Assembly (NCBI GenBank): GCA_025890175.1
Contig: JANPYM010000009.1
Location: forward strand, 651,028 to 715,027
Direction of reading: 5' to 3'
Source of the DNA: Ciborinia camelliae
Taxonomy: Eukaryota > Ascomycota > Leotiomycetes > Helotiales > Sclerotiniaceae
Length of the DNA: 64,000 bases
This document shows positions 22,726-33,614 of this stretch, piece by piece (position 1 is the stretch's first letter; every line of letters starts with the position of its first letter). Both the position numbers and the translations under genes were made by a program. The notes under the pieces were generated by a model. That model did no database searches. It worked only from the letters and a program-made list of their open reading frames with translations, and had not been told where the DNA came from.

Positions 22726-23555
22726 TCAATACTTTGTTTGTGCCTGTATTTGGGACAACAGAAATTGGCTGAGTGCTATCAAGTTTGGATAGTTCCACGT
22801 GATGGCTGACAACATTTTGAGACCTGTCAGATTCGCTAATTGATTCCGCATTAGAACAGCCATCAACGAGTCGAATCCGATGTCCTGTAAAGGAACATCG
22901 GCTGATGTGAAGTTGTGAACCCTAATGCTTTAGCAACCGTTTCTTGAACCATAGCCAACACGATTTTAGCATGTTCCTCAGGACGCGAATTGATTAACAC
23001 CTTGCGCAGATTCCCATTTCGTTTGTCTTTTTGCGAAGATTTTGCGCTATCACCTGTGCTGTTATTTTGCTGGTTTAGTAGAGAGCGATAGAATGGCGGT
23101 ATTGCATTCTTCTCATCCCCACTTTCCTCCTCTAAGTAGGCCCGGAGACGTTCTGGGTCGAGGGCTGCTGCAACAGTGAGTGCGCGGCCACTGTATACCG
23201 CCTGCTGGAATAACTCCAGTCCCTCTTCTGATTTCAAAGGGTCGAGTCCAAATTTGGCGAGATGTGTAAGTGTTGTTCTCCCTGTAAGCTTGACTGCCAT
23301 TCCATCTCCACCCCAAACACTATATGCTATTGAAGTAGCTGGTAAACCTTGAGCGCGACGCAGGTGAGCAAGTGCATCGAGGAATGTGTTTGCCGCCGCA
23401 TAATTCCCCAATCCTGGCATACCCAAAACACCAGAAATGGACGAGAAACCGTCATGAAAAGGTCCAACTCCTTCATATGTCGAGTTAGCTGATGTAGATA
23501 CCAGGCACCATCCACTTTAGGTGCAAACACGGTCGCACACCGAAAATGCAAATTA
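22726..23555 (-). pseudogene. 3' stump of a reducing polyketide synthase (KR end + ACP)
   Basis: On the minus strand the segment starts in the ketoreductase domain with [10 protein letters not shown] (about 23525). It changes frame near 23450 and continues with [19 protein letters not shown] (about 23420), the KR/active-site end block. A linker leads to an acyl carrier protein. There the phosphopantetheine block D-I-G-F-D-S-L (about 22880) sits in a different frame from the preceding K-A-L-G-F-T, apparently because of an 8-base near-duplication of TTCACA at about 22910. The frame ends with a stop at 22726. The KS, AT, DH, ER and the front of the KR are absent, so this is a truncated relic. 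Complete enzymes of this type exceed 2000 residues and build reduced polyketides. The product of the lost gene cannot be told. Confidence 0.85.
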
Positions 23556-24541
23556 TCTTATAATAAACGGTTTTTTCGCCTAACCCTGCGTCCCTAAGGT
23601 ATATTAAAAGTAGAGTAATGTAATAATTAAACTTCACTTCTACTCTCTTATCCACACCCCCCTCCGAACAATGTCGTTGAGAGTCTCGGCATCCCAGATG
23701 CTCGCTTGATACTGACTAATCGGGTAGTGTCATGATGGCCATGTATGCCGCCAAACAAAATATGGAGCAAAAATGAAAGGGAAAAACAGAACATACAACA
23801 GTGGGGATTCGCTGGTGGTCACCCACCCAACTACTAATCCACCGATCTGAAGCTTGTGTATGGCAGAGCGGACGGGATGCCCAATTCTCTTCAGTCTATG
23901 GTCGTATGTGTGAGAATTGTGGTTTTGTGAGACTATGTTGAAATTGAGATCATTGGCGTATCTGGCGCTAGACGCTTGATTAGGTTTAGCGCCATTTTCC
24001 TCCTGCCTGGAGCTTCATTTGACTTCACTTTCACCCTTGACGTGACATTTTCAAACTTCTAAAAAGTTTTTTGTTCTTCATTCTTCTTCTGTCTATACAA
24101 CTGTCGTCTCAAGTTATTCGTCCCTTCACAATCATCTTAACAAACCTAGTATATATTCTCGAAGGTCTGGAATTCGTCTTCTGCAACATTCATTGGTTTC
24201 CAACCCAGGGTATAGTATCTATAGGTGTTATCTCTCACATGGTGAGTTTCTGTATTGGTTTGTGGCTTGGGATTTTGTTTTGTTGAGACAGTGAGTTCCT
24301 CCCTTTGAGAATGATGATTCTGAAATGACAATGGAAATGGAAAATTGGAGGTCGTCTGAAGTTTGGCTACTAAAGTTGTTGTACCTAGCATCACTTCAGC
24401 TTCACTTCAAGTCTCTCATCCGAACTTCTGATCTAGTCTCCCTTTCACACACCTCAAGCTTCAATATCGGCTGCGAGACATTGAAAAGTACTGTCAATAG
24501 TATTCTTATCATCAAGAAGTCGACGCCAGGATATCGTCATT
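23556..24541. other. Gap between the PKS relic and DMC1
   Basis: No gene is supported. The part next to DMC1 (24070-24541) is T- and C-rich and probably contains its promoter and leader. The short plus frame at 24071-24286 and the minus frame at 24146-24394 lack family features. Confidence 0.45.
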
Positions 24542-26108
24542 ATGGCTGTCGCGGCTTCAATCTGTGGTGATGCTGATGAGCATGAAGTAAGTTTTCTTTG
24601 GTCTCATAAGAGAAATACTTCACTGACATTTATCTTGCAGAATACTATCATCGATATCGAAGAAATCCAGGCGCATGGTAAGCTCCCAATCGCTCTTTGC
24701 TTGTCTGCAATTCTGAGCACTAATTAAATCAGGTATCTCTGCTGCGGATATCACAAAATTGAGATCCAATGGTATTCATACTGTCGGAGTAAGAAAATTC
24801 CTTTCCGTCATGAACGGCTAATTGAAGAACTGATATCTGACCTCGCTTCAGACGCTTATTGGCACAATGAACCGAAAATTGGTCAGAATCAAGGGTTTCT
24901 CCGACATAAAGGTCGAGAAGGTTAAGGAAGCTGCAAAGAAAGTAGCCGTAAGTATCAATTCTGATAGATTTCTGCCCCATCTAAAATTCTAACATGGGGC
25001 AGGGTCCTAGCACTGGCGGACAATTCGTCACTGCCGCTGAGCATGGCCACTTCCGAAAGAAGTGTATCCGAATTTCCACTGGTAGCAAGCAGTTGGATGC
25101 TTGTTTAAACGGGTGGGTCGAGCTTCCATGTGCCATTTGAATGGGAAAGACTGACTTTTGAGCAGTGGCTTCCAAACTATGAGCATTAGTGAGGTATTTG
25201 GAGAATTCAGTGAGTTGACAGAGAACTTTGAGAGTTTTATTTTGCTAAGAATTCGCAGGATGTGGCAAAACTCAATTGGCACATACGCTGGCCGTTATTG
25301 CTCAACTTCCCAAAGAGATGGGCGGAGCCGAGGGGAAGGTGGCATACATTGGTAGAAAACTGACAAATTTGACACTGGAATGAACAGCTTGCTAACATTA
25401 TCATTGTACAGACACTGAAGGTACATTTCGTCCAGAAAGAATTGCGGAGATTGCAGAGCGATTCGGTGTCGACCCTGATCAAGCACTTGAGAATATCGTC
25501 TATGCTCGAGCGCAGAACACCGAGGTATGCCCCTAAATTCCTTGAACTTGGATCGTACATTCGACTGACCATGCTCAGATGCAACAGGAGATGCTTGAGG
25601 GCCTTGCCCAAAACTTCGCCACCGATGAATATCGTCTTCTTATCATTGATAGCATCATGGCTCTGTATCGCAGCGACTTTATTGGACGAGGTGAATTGTC
25701 CGAACGACAGAGTGCCCTCAATGCCTTTCTTCGTAGAGCTACACAAATGGCGGAGGAATTCAATCTTGTTATCTTTATGGTATGCTATCACTTCCATACA
25801 GACAATTTAAACTAACTCTATTCAGACCAATCAAGTCATGTCAGATCCAGGTGCCAGTGCCCTTTTTGCTGGAGCTGATGGGCGTAAGCCTGCTGGAGGA
25901 CATATTCTTGCACATGCATCAACAACTAGAATCCTTCTTAGAAAAGGTCGGGGAGAGGAACGTGTTGCCAAAATTGTAGATTCTCCTGGTAGGTCATTTT
26001 TCTGTCTTCTCCTAGACACTTGTACTAACTGAGAAATCAGATTGTCCGGAACGTGAAGCAACATATATAATTACCACCGGCGGTATCAATGACCCAGAAA
26101 AGGCCTGA
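24542..26108 (+). CDS. DMC1: Meiotic recombinase Dmc1 (RecA/Rad51 family)
   Basis: Eleven exons: 24542-24586, 24641-24677, 24733-24788, 24852-24947, 25003-25112, 25166-25209, 25259-25351, 25412-25524, 25579-25779, 25826-25988 and 26041-26108. They join to 341 residues. The N-terminal helix-hairpin-helix region has [14 protein letters not shown]. Next come I-S-T-G-S-K-Q-L-D and Walker A G-E-F-R-C-G-K-T at 127-134. The Cys in that motif is typical of Dmc1, where Rad51 has other residues. [11 protein letters not shown] follows, then Walker B L-L-I-I-D-S at about 218-223, and the L2/C-terminal block [13 protein letters not shown]. Dmc1 forms filaments on single-stranded DNA and drives interhomologue strand exchange in meiosis. 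Ten introns of 47-55 nt is dense for a fungal gene of this size. Nothing suggests inactivation, which points to an organism with a retained sexual cycle. Confidence 0.97.
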
Positions 26109-26552
26109 TACTGTACGTTCATCTTTCAGCCTCGACGTCAGACGTACACAGGTACATATACCACATACACCACATATTACGGCCTTGAATTATCGGATAC
26201 CATATATCATCATTGCTTTGGGTGGGCGTAAAAGTATGGAAAGATTAAATGGATAAACACTGGCATCTTTTAACGTACTTTAATTGCATATCAGAGGGAG
26301 AAGCGAGAAGCGAGGAGCGAGGAGCGAGGAGTGAGGAGTGCTGGCGTTTGCTCTGGTTCATGATGTACCCGTAGGTAGCTTAGCGTCCTTCGATTAGATA
26401 TAGACCCCTGCCAATTATTTTTGCTTCAAAAAAAGTTCCCAAAGCCAAGTTCAATTGAATACCTTACTAGTAATCAACTTCGATATTATTTCGTGCTCAA
26501 AATCTAGAATTCTATCACGCATGCACGCATGATTCTAGGTATAAAATACAAT
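26109..26552. other. Spacer between DMC1 and RRP7 with a 7-bp tandem repeat
   Basis: At about 26293-26340 the unit GAAGCGA/GGAGCGA/GGAGTGA repeats six to seven times. A three-codon upstream ORF (ATG at 26521) and an in-frame ATG at 26529 precede the chosen RRP7 start. No gene is seen. Confidence 0.5.
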
Positions 26553-27482
26553 ATGTCGAAAGTGCCAACAACCATAGGTGACAACTATACTGTCCTTCCT
26601 ATCGCAATTCCCTCTACATCCGCATACCCCGTCACCACAACACATCACATATATCTACGACAGCATTCTCCTAAGATTTCGACCGAGAATGATTCGCGGA
26701 GTCTCTTTGCGACAAACCTACCTATAGATTCCACAGATGTCCATATTCGAAGCATATTCGCAGCATTAATAGGCGTAGGACGAGTTGAAGATGTACGATT
26801 TGATGGAGAAAAGGAAGATGTTACTGCGCAGAAACAAATCGAAACTATTTCGCAGAGCAAGAAAAGGAAGAGAGGAAGTGGAGTCGAAATTGATACGAGT
26901 TTACCACAAGTATGGGATAGACAACTGCGCATTAAGGGGAGGACAGCTGTGGTATTACTGGTAGATGAGAAGAGTGTGGAATCGGTCCTAAAAGCTGCAC
27001 GAAAAACTTCCAAATCAGGAAAAGAATCAAAATACCCGGTTTGGGGCGCAGGTACAGAAGGCAAAGTGCCCGCCCTGGGTAGTGCGCGCTATGCTAAGAG
27101 ACAGGAATTACGATTCCCTGATAAACTAGCCGTACAGAGGAGTGTTGACGGTTTTATGACGAACTTTAATAGTAAAGAAGAGGAGAGGGAGAGGGAAAGG
27201 AAGAGATTGAGGAATGTACCGGATGAGGATGGATTTGTGACGGTAGTGAGGGGTGGAAGGACGGGTCCAGCGAGAAGTGAGGCGGCGGAGGAAAAGAGGA
27301 GAGAGATGGCCGAGAAAGAGGAGAGAAGGAGGAAGGAGTTGGAAGATGCGGGATTCTATAGGTGGCAGGGACGAGAGAAGAGAAAGAAGGAGGTCGGTGA
27401 GCTGGTCAAGAGGTTTGAGGAGGATAGGAAGAGGGTGGAAGGCATGCGAGAGAAAAGAGGAAGATTCAGACCTGAGAGGTGA
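26553..27482 (+). CDS. RRP7: Ribosomal RNA-processing protein 7 (Rrp7)
   Basis: Single exon, 309 residues. The N-terminus starts M-S-K-V-P-T-T-I and leads into H-H-I-Y-L-R-Q-H-S-P-K-I and S-R-S-L-F-A-T-N-L-P-I-D-S-T, the Rrp7 RRM-like fold (roughly residues 25-140). The C-terminal Rrp7 domain is seen in D-E-D-G-F-V-T-V-V-R-G-G-R and the helical, highly charged block F-Y-R-W-Q-G-R-E-K-R-K-K, ending F-E-E-D-R-K-R-V. Rrp7 belongs to the UTP-C/small-subunit processome in the nucleolus and is needed for 18S rRNA maturation. An ATG eight codons upstream (26529) is in frame, but 26553 matches the way family members begin. RRP7 and RIX7 are both ribosome-assembly genes lying 8 kb apart, probably by coincidence. 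Confidence 0.92.
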   Translation: MSKVPTTIGDNYTVLPIAIPSTSAYPVTTTHHIYLRQHSPKISTENDSRSLFATNLPIDSTDVHIRSIFAALIGVGRVEDVRFDGEKEDVTAQKQIETISQSKKRKRGSGVEIDTSLPQVWDRQLRIKGRTAVVLLVDEKSVESVLKAARKTSKSGKESKYPVWGAGTEGKVPALGSARYAKRQELRFPDKLAVQRSVDGFMTNFNSKEEERERERKRLRNVPDEDGFVTVVRGGRTGPARSEAAEEKRREMAEKEERRRKELEDAGFYRWQGREKRKKEVGELVKRFEEDRKRVEGMREKRGRFRPER

Positions 27483-28279
27483 TGAAATCTTGAGATGGAA
27501 TGATCTCCGCTCATAAGGTATGCGCGACAATCTCTCTGCTTTCTTGTCCACTTCCAATTACTTTTTCCTGATGACACCGCGGGGCCATAAAAGCATGTTC
27601 TCCCATCAGGCCAATTCCTGGTGGCGTCGAACATGCAATGACTACAAAAACCGCATTAAAAAATCTTCTCAACATTGTCTGATAATTTGCATACTACAAT
27701 CATCCTACTTATAACTCAACTCTTTTTGCATTTGCCAATTTACTGATTTCTTGGCTCGAACACAGGTTTATCTTCTAGTGTAAGCCTCATACCTTTAATC
27801 TCACTTCTTTGTTTTGAAGGCCGGATCATCAAGTCTCATATCTTTCTAAACAATACTCTGTGAGATTTACACTAGCAAATAGTCCTAAGCCTAAGACCAT
27901 AAGCTTGGTCAAAGACCCTGTTACCTCTAATGTCAAAATTCCAACAATGAAATACAAAGCCTTGGTCTCTGTTTCTTCGGTCATTGTTCATTCATTGTCC
28001 ATTCATTGTCCATTCATTGTCCATTTTTCAAAGACGCTTGGGTGTTGAAATATACAACATAATGACCTCTTCAACAGCTAGAAACACTGAACCAGTGCAA
28101 GAACTAAATTATTTATAGAATATATTGAACATATATAAAATATATTGAACATAATGATCTTAGGTACTGAACAAATCAACCTTGAGCCTTTATTTTTGGC
28201 CAATTTTCCAATATTTCGTTCCTCTTCATACATCACCCTCACACTAATCAAGATAATTAACAATCATCATCATAACATC
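27483..28279. other. Gene-free stretch with an 11-bp tandem repeat
   Basis: At about 27982-28026 the unit CATTCATTGTC is repeated nearly four times. Around 28117-28153 there is a direct repeat of ATATATTGAACATA. No gene is supported. Confidence 0.5.
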
Positions 28280-28834
28280 ATGTGCCAAAGCACTCACACA
28301 TATTACTCCTGCTCCCACTGGGGCCAGCGAAGGATTTCTGACCCCTGCCAATGGGCAATCAACAACTCAGTGAAGCACGGCTGCTTCAACACCACGGACC
28401 CAGAAGGAGTCGATGTATTCGACTACTCATGTCCCTCCTGTAAGTATAGGGAGACTTGTGGAATCACATCCACATCGATCACACACGTGGACATGAACAA
28501 CAACCTAAGACCGCTCACGAGAGAAAGCATCGAGAAAAGTCGAAAAGAGGCAAAGGCATTCGAGGAACAAACAGGTGAGCTGAAAACAAAATTGGAGGAG
28601 CAGTTCGCTGACCTTTCAAAGGCGGTATCATCGATACTGGAGACCAAAAGGAAAATGGTAAGTAGATTACCTTCCAACGAGAGGAAAGACCGTTTTGAGC
28701 AAGAACTCAAGAACATGCAAGATGAGCATGAAGAGAGGTTGAAGAGGTTGAAAGAGGAGATTTCTTGGAGGATCGATGACATGGAGAGCGAAGAGATGGA
28801 GATCGACCTTCGTGACAGGGAAAAGGGGGGATGA
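28280..28834 (+). CDS. Cys/His-rich hypothetical protein with C-terminal coiled coil
   Basis: Single exon, 184 residues from the ATG at 28280. The open frame begins further upstream, but that part is AT-rich and unlike coding sequence. The N-terminal half begins M-C-Q-S-T-H-T-Y-Y-S-C-S-H-W-G and contains further cysteines in D-P-C-Q-W-A, H-G-C-F and S-C-P-S-C-K-Y-R-E-T-C-G. The spacing of Cys and His suggests a small zinc-binding fold. The C-terminal half (about residues 85-175) is charged and helical, with long E/K/R/L heptad-like runs, so it is probably a coiled coil. Similar short proteins starting M-C-x-x ... Y-x-C-x-H-W-G occur widely among filamentous ascomycetes, mostly without known function. 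I give no function. Confidence 0.75.
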   Translation: MCQSTHTYYSCSHWGQRRISDPCQWAINNSVKHGCFNTTDPEGVDVFDYSCPSCKYRETCGITSTSITHVDMNNNLRPLTRESIEKSRKEAKAFEEQTGELKTKLEEQFADLSKAVSSILETKRKMVSRLPSNERKDRFEQELKNMQDEHEERLKRLKEEISWRIDDMESEEMEIDLRDREKGG

Positions 28835-31010
28835 AACGAGTCTTGCGTGATCGCACGAGACTTGGCATCTTCTCGTTTTCTCACTCCAAGATTCGTGTTC
28901 GGTTCGTCTGGATCCAGGTAAGTTCCAAGAAGCTTTTGACTTCATACGCAAAATACGCTCGAATTAAACCAAAAAAAAAGTGATTTCTTTAACTCACTTT
29001 GAAGAGCTACTTTACCCATCATTAACCCAACCATCACTGGACCAACCATCAACCATCATTGAACAAATTTCAAATAAATAAATAGTACTTAATAACCAAT
29101 TAAATATAAATTAAACAAACATTATCTATATGAAATCCAAAATGAATGCCAAGTGATAGGTAAACATAAACTAACCCAGTGAATAAAAATATAGCGTAAA
29201 ACTTGAGAGGCAAGAGGGCAAAGATCGATGTCCTATCGATACAAATCTAGGAGTGCATACTTATTGTGGTAACGTAACCATAGTGTGGTATAGTGTGTAT
29301 CTCTGATTCCACATTGATTCTACCCTTTAAAAGGTTATCCTCTGAAGATGGTCAAGTACACTAAGGTGCCCAAGTTTCCCGATATACATATAATAACGAA
29401 TAGTTTCGAACATAGGGGGGGAATATCACAATCTTATTGATTAGCCACAATGTTTTCCTTTGTTGAAGAAACAACCCTACATGCAAAAAAACATACCCTT
29501 GAATATATTTATCTATTTATATAGCAGAAACTTCTCGAGCATCATTACAATCCTGCTTAAAATATACAATAGGGCCCCAACTTCCCCCTCTTCATGGACT
29601 AGACTCCCCCTCCATTATATTATAGCTCTAAATATTACATTACATTTGATTTTTTTAGAAAAACATCCTGATTTGAAAGGTAAAGCATACCGGTGCCTTG
29701 CCTCATGGCATGGCGATTAGGAAGTGTCACGCCAGATTCTCTGAAATAGCCCGACTCGTTTACAGTAGGGGGATTCAAGGAGGAGCAACGTTTTTGTTTT
29801 CTATTTGTTTTCTTATTTCTTTGTCTGTTGCTTTGTCTGTTGCTTTGTTTGTTGCTTTATTGTTCCTGGATGAAGTGCTTTATTTAGATCGAGTAGGAGG
29901 GAGACAAAAAGGGGGAAAGTAAAAATATGTTACCATATTGATATTGTTGGTGAAGCGACTTTCCCATGAATGAAAACATCACCACTGCAAGATTCATTCA
30001 CTCACTCAAACTTCACTTCCTCCCCTCACTTTGCTTCCTCCCTTCCCCAATCACAACACTTCCTCAACAAAATAAAAGTTTTGTTGCATATCTACAAATT
30101 CAATATCTCGAGATATCACCCCCAGAGGCTCTTCTACACCACAATGAAAAGCCTCATATTGAATTATTTGACTCTAGGTATCCAATCCATCCATCTATAC
30201 AAGTGGTGAGGTGAGAAGAAGAAAGTTGGAGATGCCCGATGTAGAGATGTCCTGATCCAAAGATTTCAGTCTCTGGATTTCATTTCCATTCACTGCTCTA
30301 AAGGCTTCACTTCAACACACTTTCCCCTGAAACCCCCAATGATCTCGCTCTTACTCACCCAATCATTATCCCCTCAAATGTTTTGTTGCATATCTACAGA
30401 TTTGAGATCTCTGAATATCTCTTTCAAAAGATCTTTTATACCAAAATGAAAAACTTCATATTCCTTGATTCTGATCTTCTTGACCAAGAGATGAAGAGAA
30501 TAGAGTTGAGGCCTTCCCTCAACATTATTCCTTGATATTCAACTCATCTCTATCTTTGTCTGCCTATTTGATATTTCATTTCACTCCCCCTTCACTCCAT
30601 TTCAATCCACCCCCACCTCCAATCACATCGCCTCTCCAGAAGTTTGGTTGCATATCTGGGATATTTTGTAAACAAAAGAAACTCACTTCAACAATACTTC
30701 AAATGATTCACTCTTCACATTCAGGCTTCCTCCGATATTTCCCGATGCCGATATCGGTAAATCTCGGAACCGAGTGATTGACTTTTCAATGATGAGTGTG
30801 ATTGTGTTTCCCGGGCCCAGTAAAGCAATATCCAAAGCTTCAATGATCCATTGATCTCTATATAAATAAATGAGGGGCCTAATTACTTCTGCATAAAATC
30901 TATACATACAACACCGATTTTCAAAGTTCCATACGAACGCAGTTTCACTCGAGGTTATTATACATATTCCCTCTCAACACCAATCAAAACGCGGACGTGA
31001 CAGAGCCATC
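28835..31010. other. Gene-free stretch with diverged tandem repeats
   Basis: No gene is supported over 2.2 kb. The stretch holds a 12-bp tandem repeat (TTTGTCTGTTGC units, 29818-29860), a CCAACCATCA cluster near 29020-29055, AT-rich runs at 29080-29130, and three diverged copies of a roughly 280-bp unit at 30.0-30.7 kb, listed separately. The end includes the promoter of the kinase gene at 31011. Confidence 0.5.
29990..30700 (+). repeat. Three diverged ~260-300-bp tandem units
   Basis: The core GTTTTGTTGCATATCTACA begins at 30078 and again at 30380. A third, more diverged core (GTTTGGTTGCATATCTGGG) begins at 30642. Copies 1 and 2 stay alignable for about 100 bases, including ATATC, a TA-ACCA-AATGAAAA block and TCATATT. 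In each copy the core is preceded by a C-rich, ACTTC-rich stretch. The spacings are 302 and 262 bp. Confidence 0.7.
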
Positions 31011-31715
31011 ATGCCAATGTCTCAAACCCCAAAAATCATCTTCGTTCTCGGCCCTCCAGGTATAGGAAAAGGTACCCAGTGTACACTCCTCACTCAAATA
31101 TCAAACCATCGTCATCATATTTGTCATATCAGTATTGGTGATATTTTACGTGATGAGTTGGAAATACCCGATAGTAAATGGGCAGCTATTATTCGAGCGA
31201 ATATGGCCGAGGGACTGACGGGACCGCCTGAGATGACGGTTTCGATGTTAAAGGAGGCGATGGGACGAAAGAGTGAGGCGATGGGTGGGGAGGGGGCGGA
31301 GATGGTATTTATAGTTGATGGTGAGTTTATTTCGCAATGAAATTGTCACAAGGGGAGGGGGGATGTTGCAATATCTCTCAAGATTGCTAATATGAAAACA
31401 GGATTCCCACGAAGCATCGACAGAATCGCCCTCTTCGAATCAACAATCTGTTCACCATTACTAGTTCTTTCTCTGGAATGTCCCTTGCATATTCTTCAAG
31501 AGAGACTTCTTGCCCGAGCTAAACTTTCTAGTCGGATTGATGATGGCGTTGCTATTATGAATAAACGATTCAATCAACATGTTAGCGCTACTAAACCTGT
31601 TGTTGCTCATTATAAAGAGCGAGGTTTGGTTGCTGAGATTGATGCGAGTAGGAGCGTGGAGGCGGTGCATGAGGATATTAGGAAGGCGGTGGGGAGGGTG
31701 ATCGATGGATGTTGA
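31011..31715 (+). CDS. UMP/CMP-kinase-like nucleoside monophosphate kinase
   Basis: Two exons: 31011-31320 and 31402-31715, giving 207 residues. The P-loop G-P-P-G-I-G-K-G-T lies at 14-22. It is followed by the NMP-binding region (H-I-S-I-G-D-I-L-R-D-E) and, across the splice, V-D-G-F-P-R-S. The LID is the short form (A-R-A-K-L-S-S-R-I-D-D), as in UMP/CMP kinases and short adenylate kinases; it lacks the long zinc-type LID. The enzyme family moves phosphate from ATP to UMP, CMP or AMP in the cytosol or nucleus. The usual G-K-[TS]-S-G-R-x-D-D of UMP kinases reads A-K-L-S-S-R-I-D-D here, and the sequence is divergent elsewhere. It may therefore be a paralogue rather than the main UMP kinase. 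A second ATG at 31017 is also possible as the start. Confidence 0.85.
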
Positions 31716-32821
31716 GAGAGAGGGATAGAGTAGCAGGTCTAGACAGTTTTGCGAGACTTTGAGGAATGACGAGGAAGATGGAGATGCTCTAATGCTCGAA
31801 TAGAGCAGTATAACGGGGAGATGTGTTATATGATGCCACTTCCATAGTCAAAAATGATCTTGACGTGTATTGAAATCTTGATTGATGTCTCCGAATATGG
31901 CACCAAACGCAGTGGCTTCGTGAACACTAGAAGGCTCGATATATATATATCATCATTTGACTAGATTATCTTCTTTCCAGAAGCTTGTAGTGGTAAAAAA
32001 TATACGTTCCCACCGAAAATAAAGCAACCACACTGCAGCTACACCTTAGGGCTAAAAGGGGATTGCTCCCTCTTTTCTTTGTTTCATATTGCAACATCGT
32101 AACGATAGAAAGAAAACTCGCCATTCAACATAGTCAACTTTGAAGAAGGTGATTCTGGGAATATAGATCAGCCACTCCCTTCAGCTATTGATGCATGCCG
32201 CGGGGTTTTTTGATATTTTAGAAAGTGCATGAGTATGGGCATTCTCGGTTTGGAGAGCAAGCTCTTCTCTTTCCCTCTGAAAAATGAGCTTGAAACTATT
32301 CAGATTTCTCAACACAGTTTAGGAACTCCCAGCACTGTAAAATATTCCTGTCCGGTGATATCTCCTTCCTTGTCTGGAGTTAAAAAGCCGTTGAAGCAGT
32401 GAATGGATCGAATCAAACGATTAATGTATTCAATGCCAATCCAGACCTGATTCACTCATTTGCCAAAAAAGAAAACCGTACAATAAAAACGCAACTACCC
32501 TTGAACACTTCTCGTCTGAAGATACTTGAAAATGGAGTATGGCCACGTGTCTAGCGTCAAATTAGGCACTCGCACCTCGAGTAAGTTAGGCCACTGGCCG
32601 AGGTTTATGTGAATCACCTGGGCATCATCGTCGTCAGATATGAAAACATAGCGATCCACCCAGTTGCTACACGATTTTCCATTTCTTACAACTACAAACA
32701 TAACGACCCAAACAATCTATCGATCTTTACACAAGCACAATATAATCGACTTGACATCAATACATTCAACACCCAGCAAAACAAAACAAAATCTACTGAT
32801 TGCACTTGTCTTATCACGAAG
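31716..32821. other. Gene-free stretch
   Basis: No supported gene. A 68-codon minus frame at 32495-32701 has no recognisable family. The last 100 bases (CAACACCCAGCAAAACAAAAC) look like a leader of the next gene. Confidence 0.4.
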
Positions 32822-33614
32822 ATGGAAATCAACATGGAAATCTCACCGCACGCCGATCAATCCGATGTTCATACTCAGGATTCTACTCCGCCTCGTCTTA
32901 AAAATCCCATGAAATACCTTCACGGCGCATGCAGTCACAACTATCACGATGATGGTAGGGATATCAGGGACAAGCAATTGGTTTCGTGTTACCAAGATGG
33001 CGAACTGGATCCATTCACCATTTTCTTGCTAACTCCTAGGTGGTGTGTAGATTGTTTGGCTCAGCGAGAACTGGCTATTAGGGCTTCTTATTGTGATCGT
33101 TTGATGGAGATGGATTCGGTGGAGTTCCCAGTTGGTACGGTGGAGGAGGGTTATGTTCGTGGTGTAAGTTTGGTTATATCTTCCTGGGAATCGATGTCCC
33201 AGGTGATTTTGGGCATGAATCATAGATTTGTCAAACGAGTTACTTACTAATGTCTATTAGGTTCACGACGGCCGGATCAGTGCCTTATCCCAATCATTCG
33301 AAGATTGCGGAGTACGCCCAGGTGTAGACTCGAGTCCTATTTTTGATGATTTCGACGAGGTTGTAGAGAAATTAAGCAGCATGGGGCTGGGTAATGATAA
33401 ATCCAACGGGGATAACAAGATCGAAGAAATCGTCCGAGATTTCAACGATCAGATGATGCTTGAAGATGACGAGCTCAAGTACGAAGTGTATTGGCACTTG
33501 GCATACATGGAAGGAATGAAAGATGGTTGCTATATGCAAGCACAGATGGAGTACAAAGCACTTACGGTGGACGATCCGGATCGAAGCGAAATGCTTAGGA
33601 GAGCTGTGCTATGA
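32822..33614 (+). CDS. Hypothetical protein
   Basis: Two exons, 32822-33163 and 33261-33614, with a 97-nt GT..AG intron that contains CTTACTAAT near its end, a good branch point. The product has 231 residues. The N-terminal part has spaced Cys and His residues (H-G-A-C-S-H-N-Y-H, V-S-C-Y, R-W-C-V-D-C-L-A). The C-terminal half is acidic and probably helical (D-F-N-D-Q-M-M-L-E-D-D-E-L). I do not recognise the family. The coding case rests on splice quality and a continuous frame across the junction. The frame is open upstream to 32609, but the ATG at 32822 gives the more protein-like start. The last 12 bases with the stop codon are duplicated just downstream (GAGCTGTGCTAT twice). Confidence 0.65.

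Noticed and set aside
27982..28026. CRISPR-like array
   Set aside because: The 11-bp units are contiguous with no spacers, so this is a simple tandem repeat.
32609..32821. N-terminal extension of the hypothetical protein at 32822
   Set aside because: The upstream part of the frame is Asn/Thr/Gln-rich leader-like sequence. The ATG at 32822 is the better start, although the longer form cannot be excluded.
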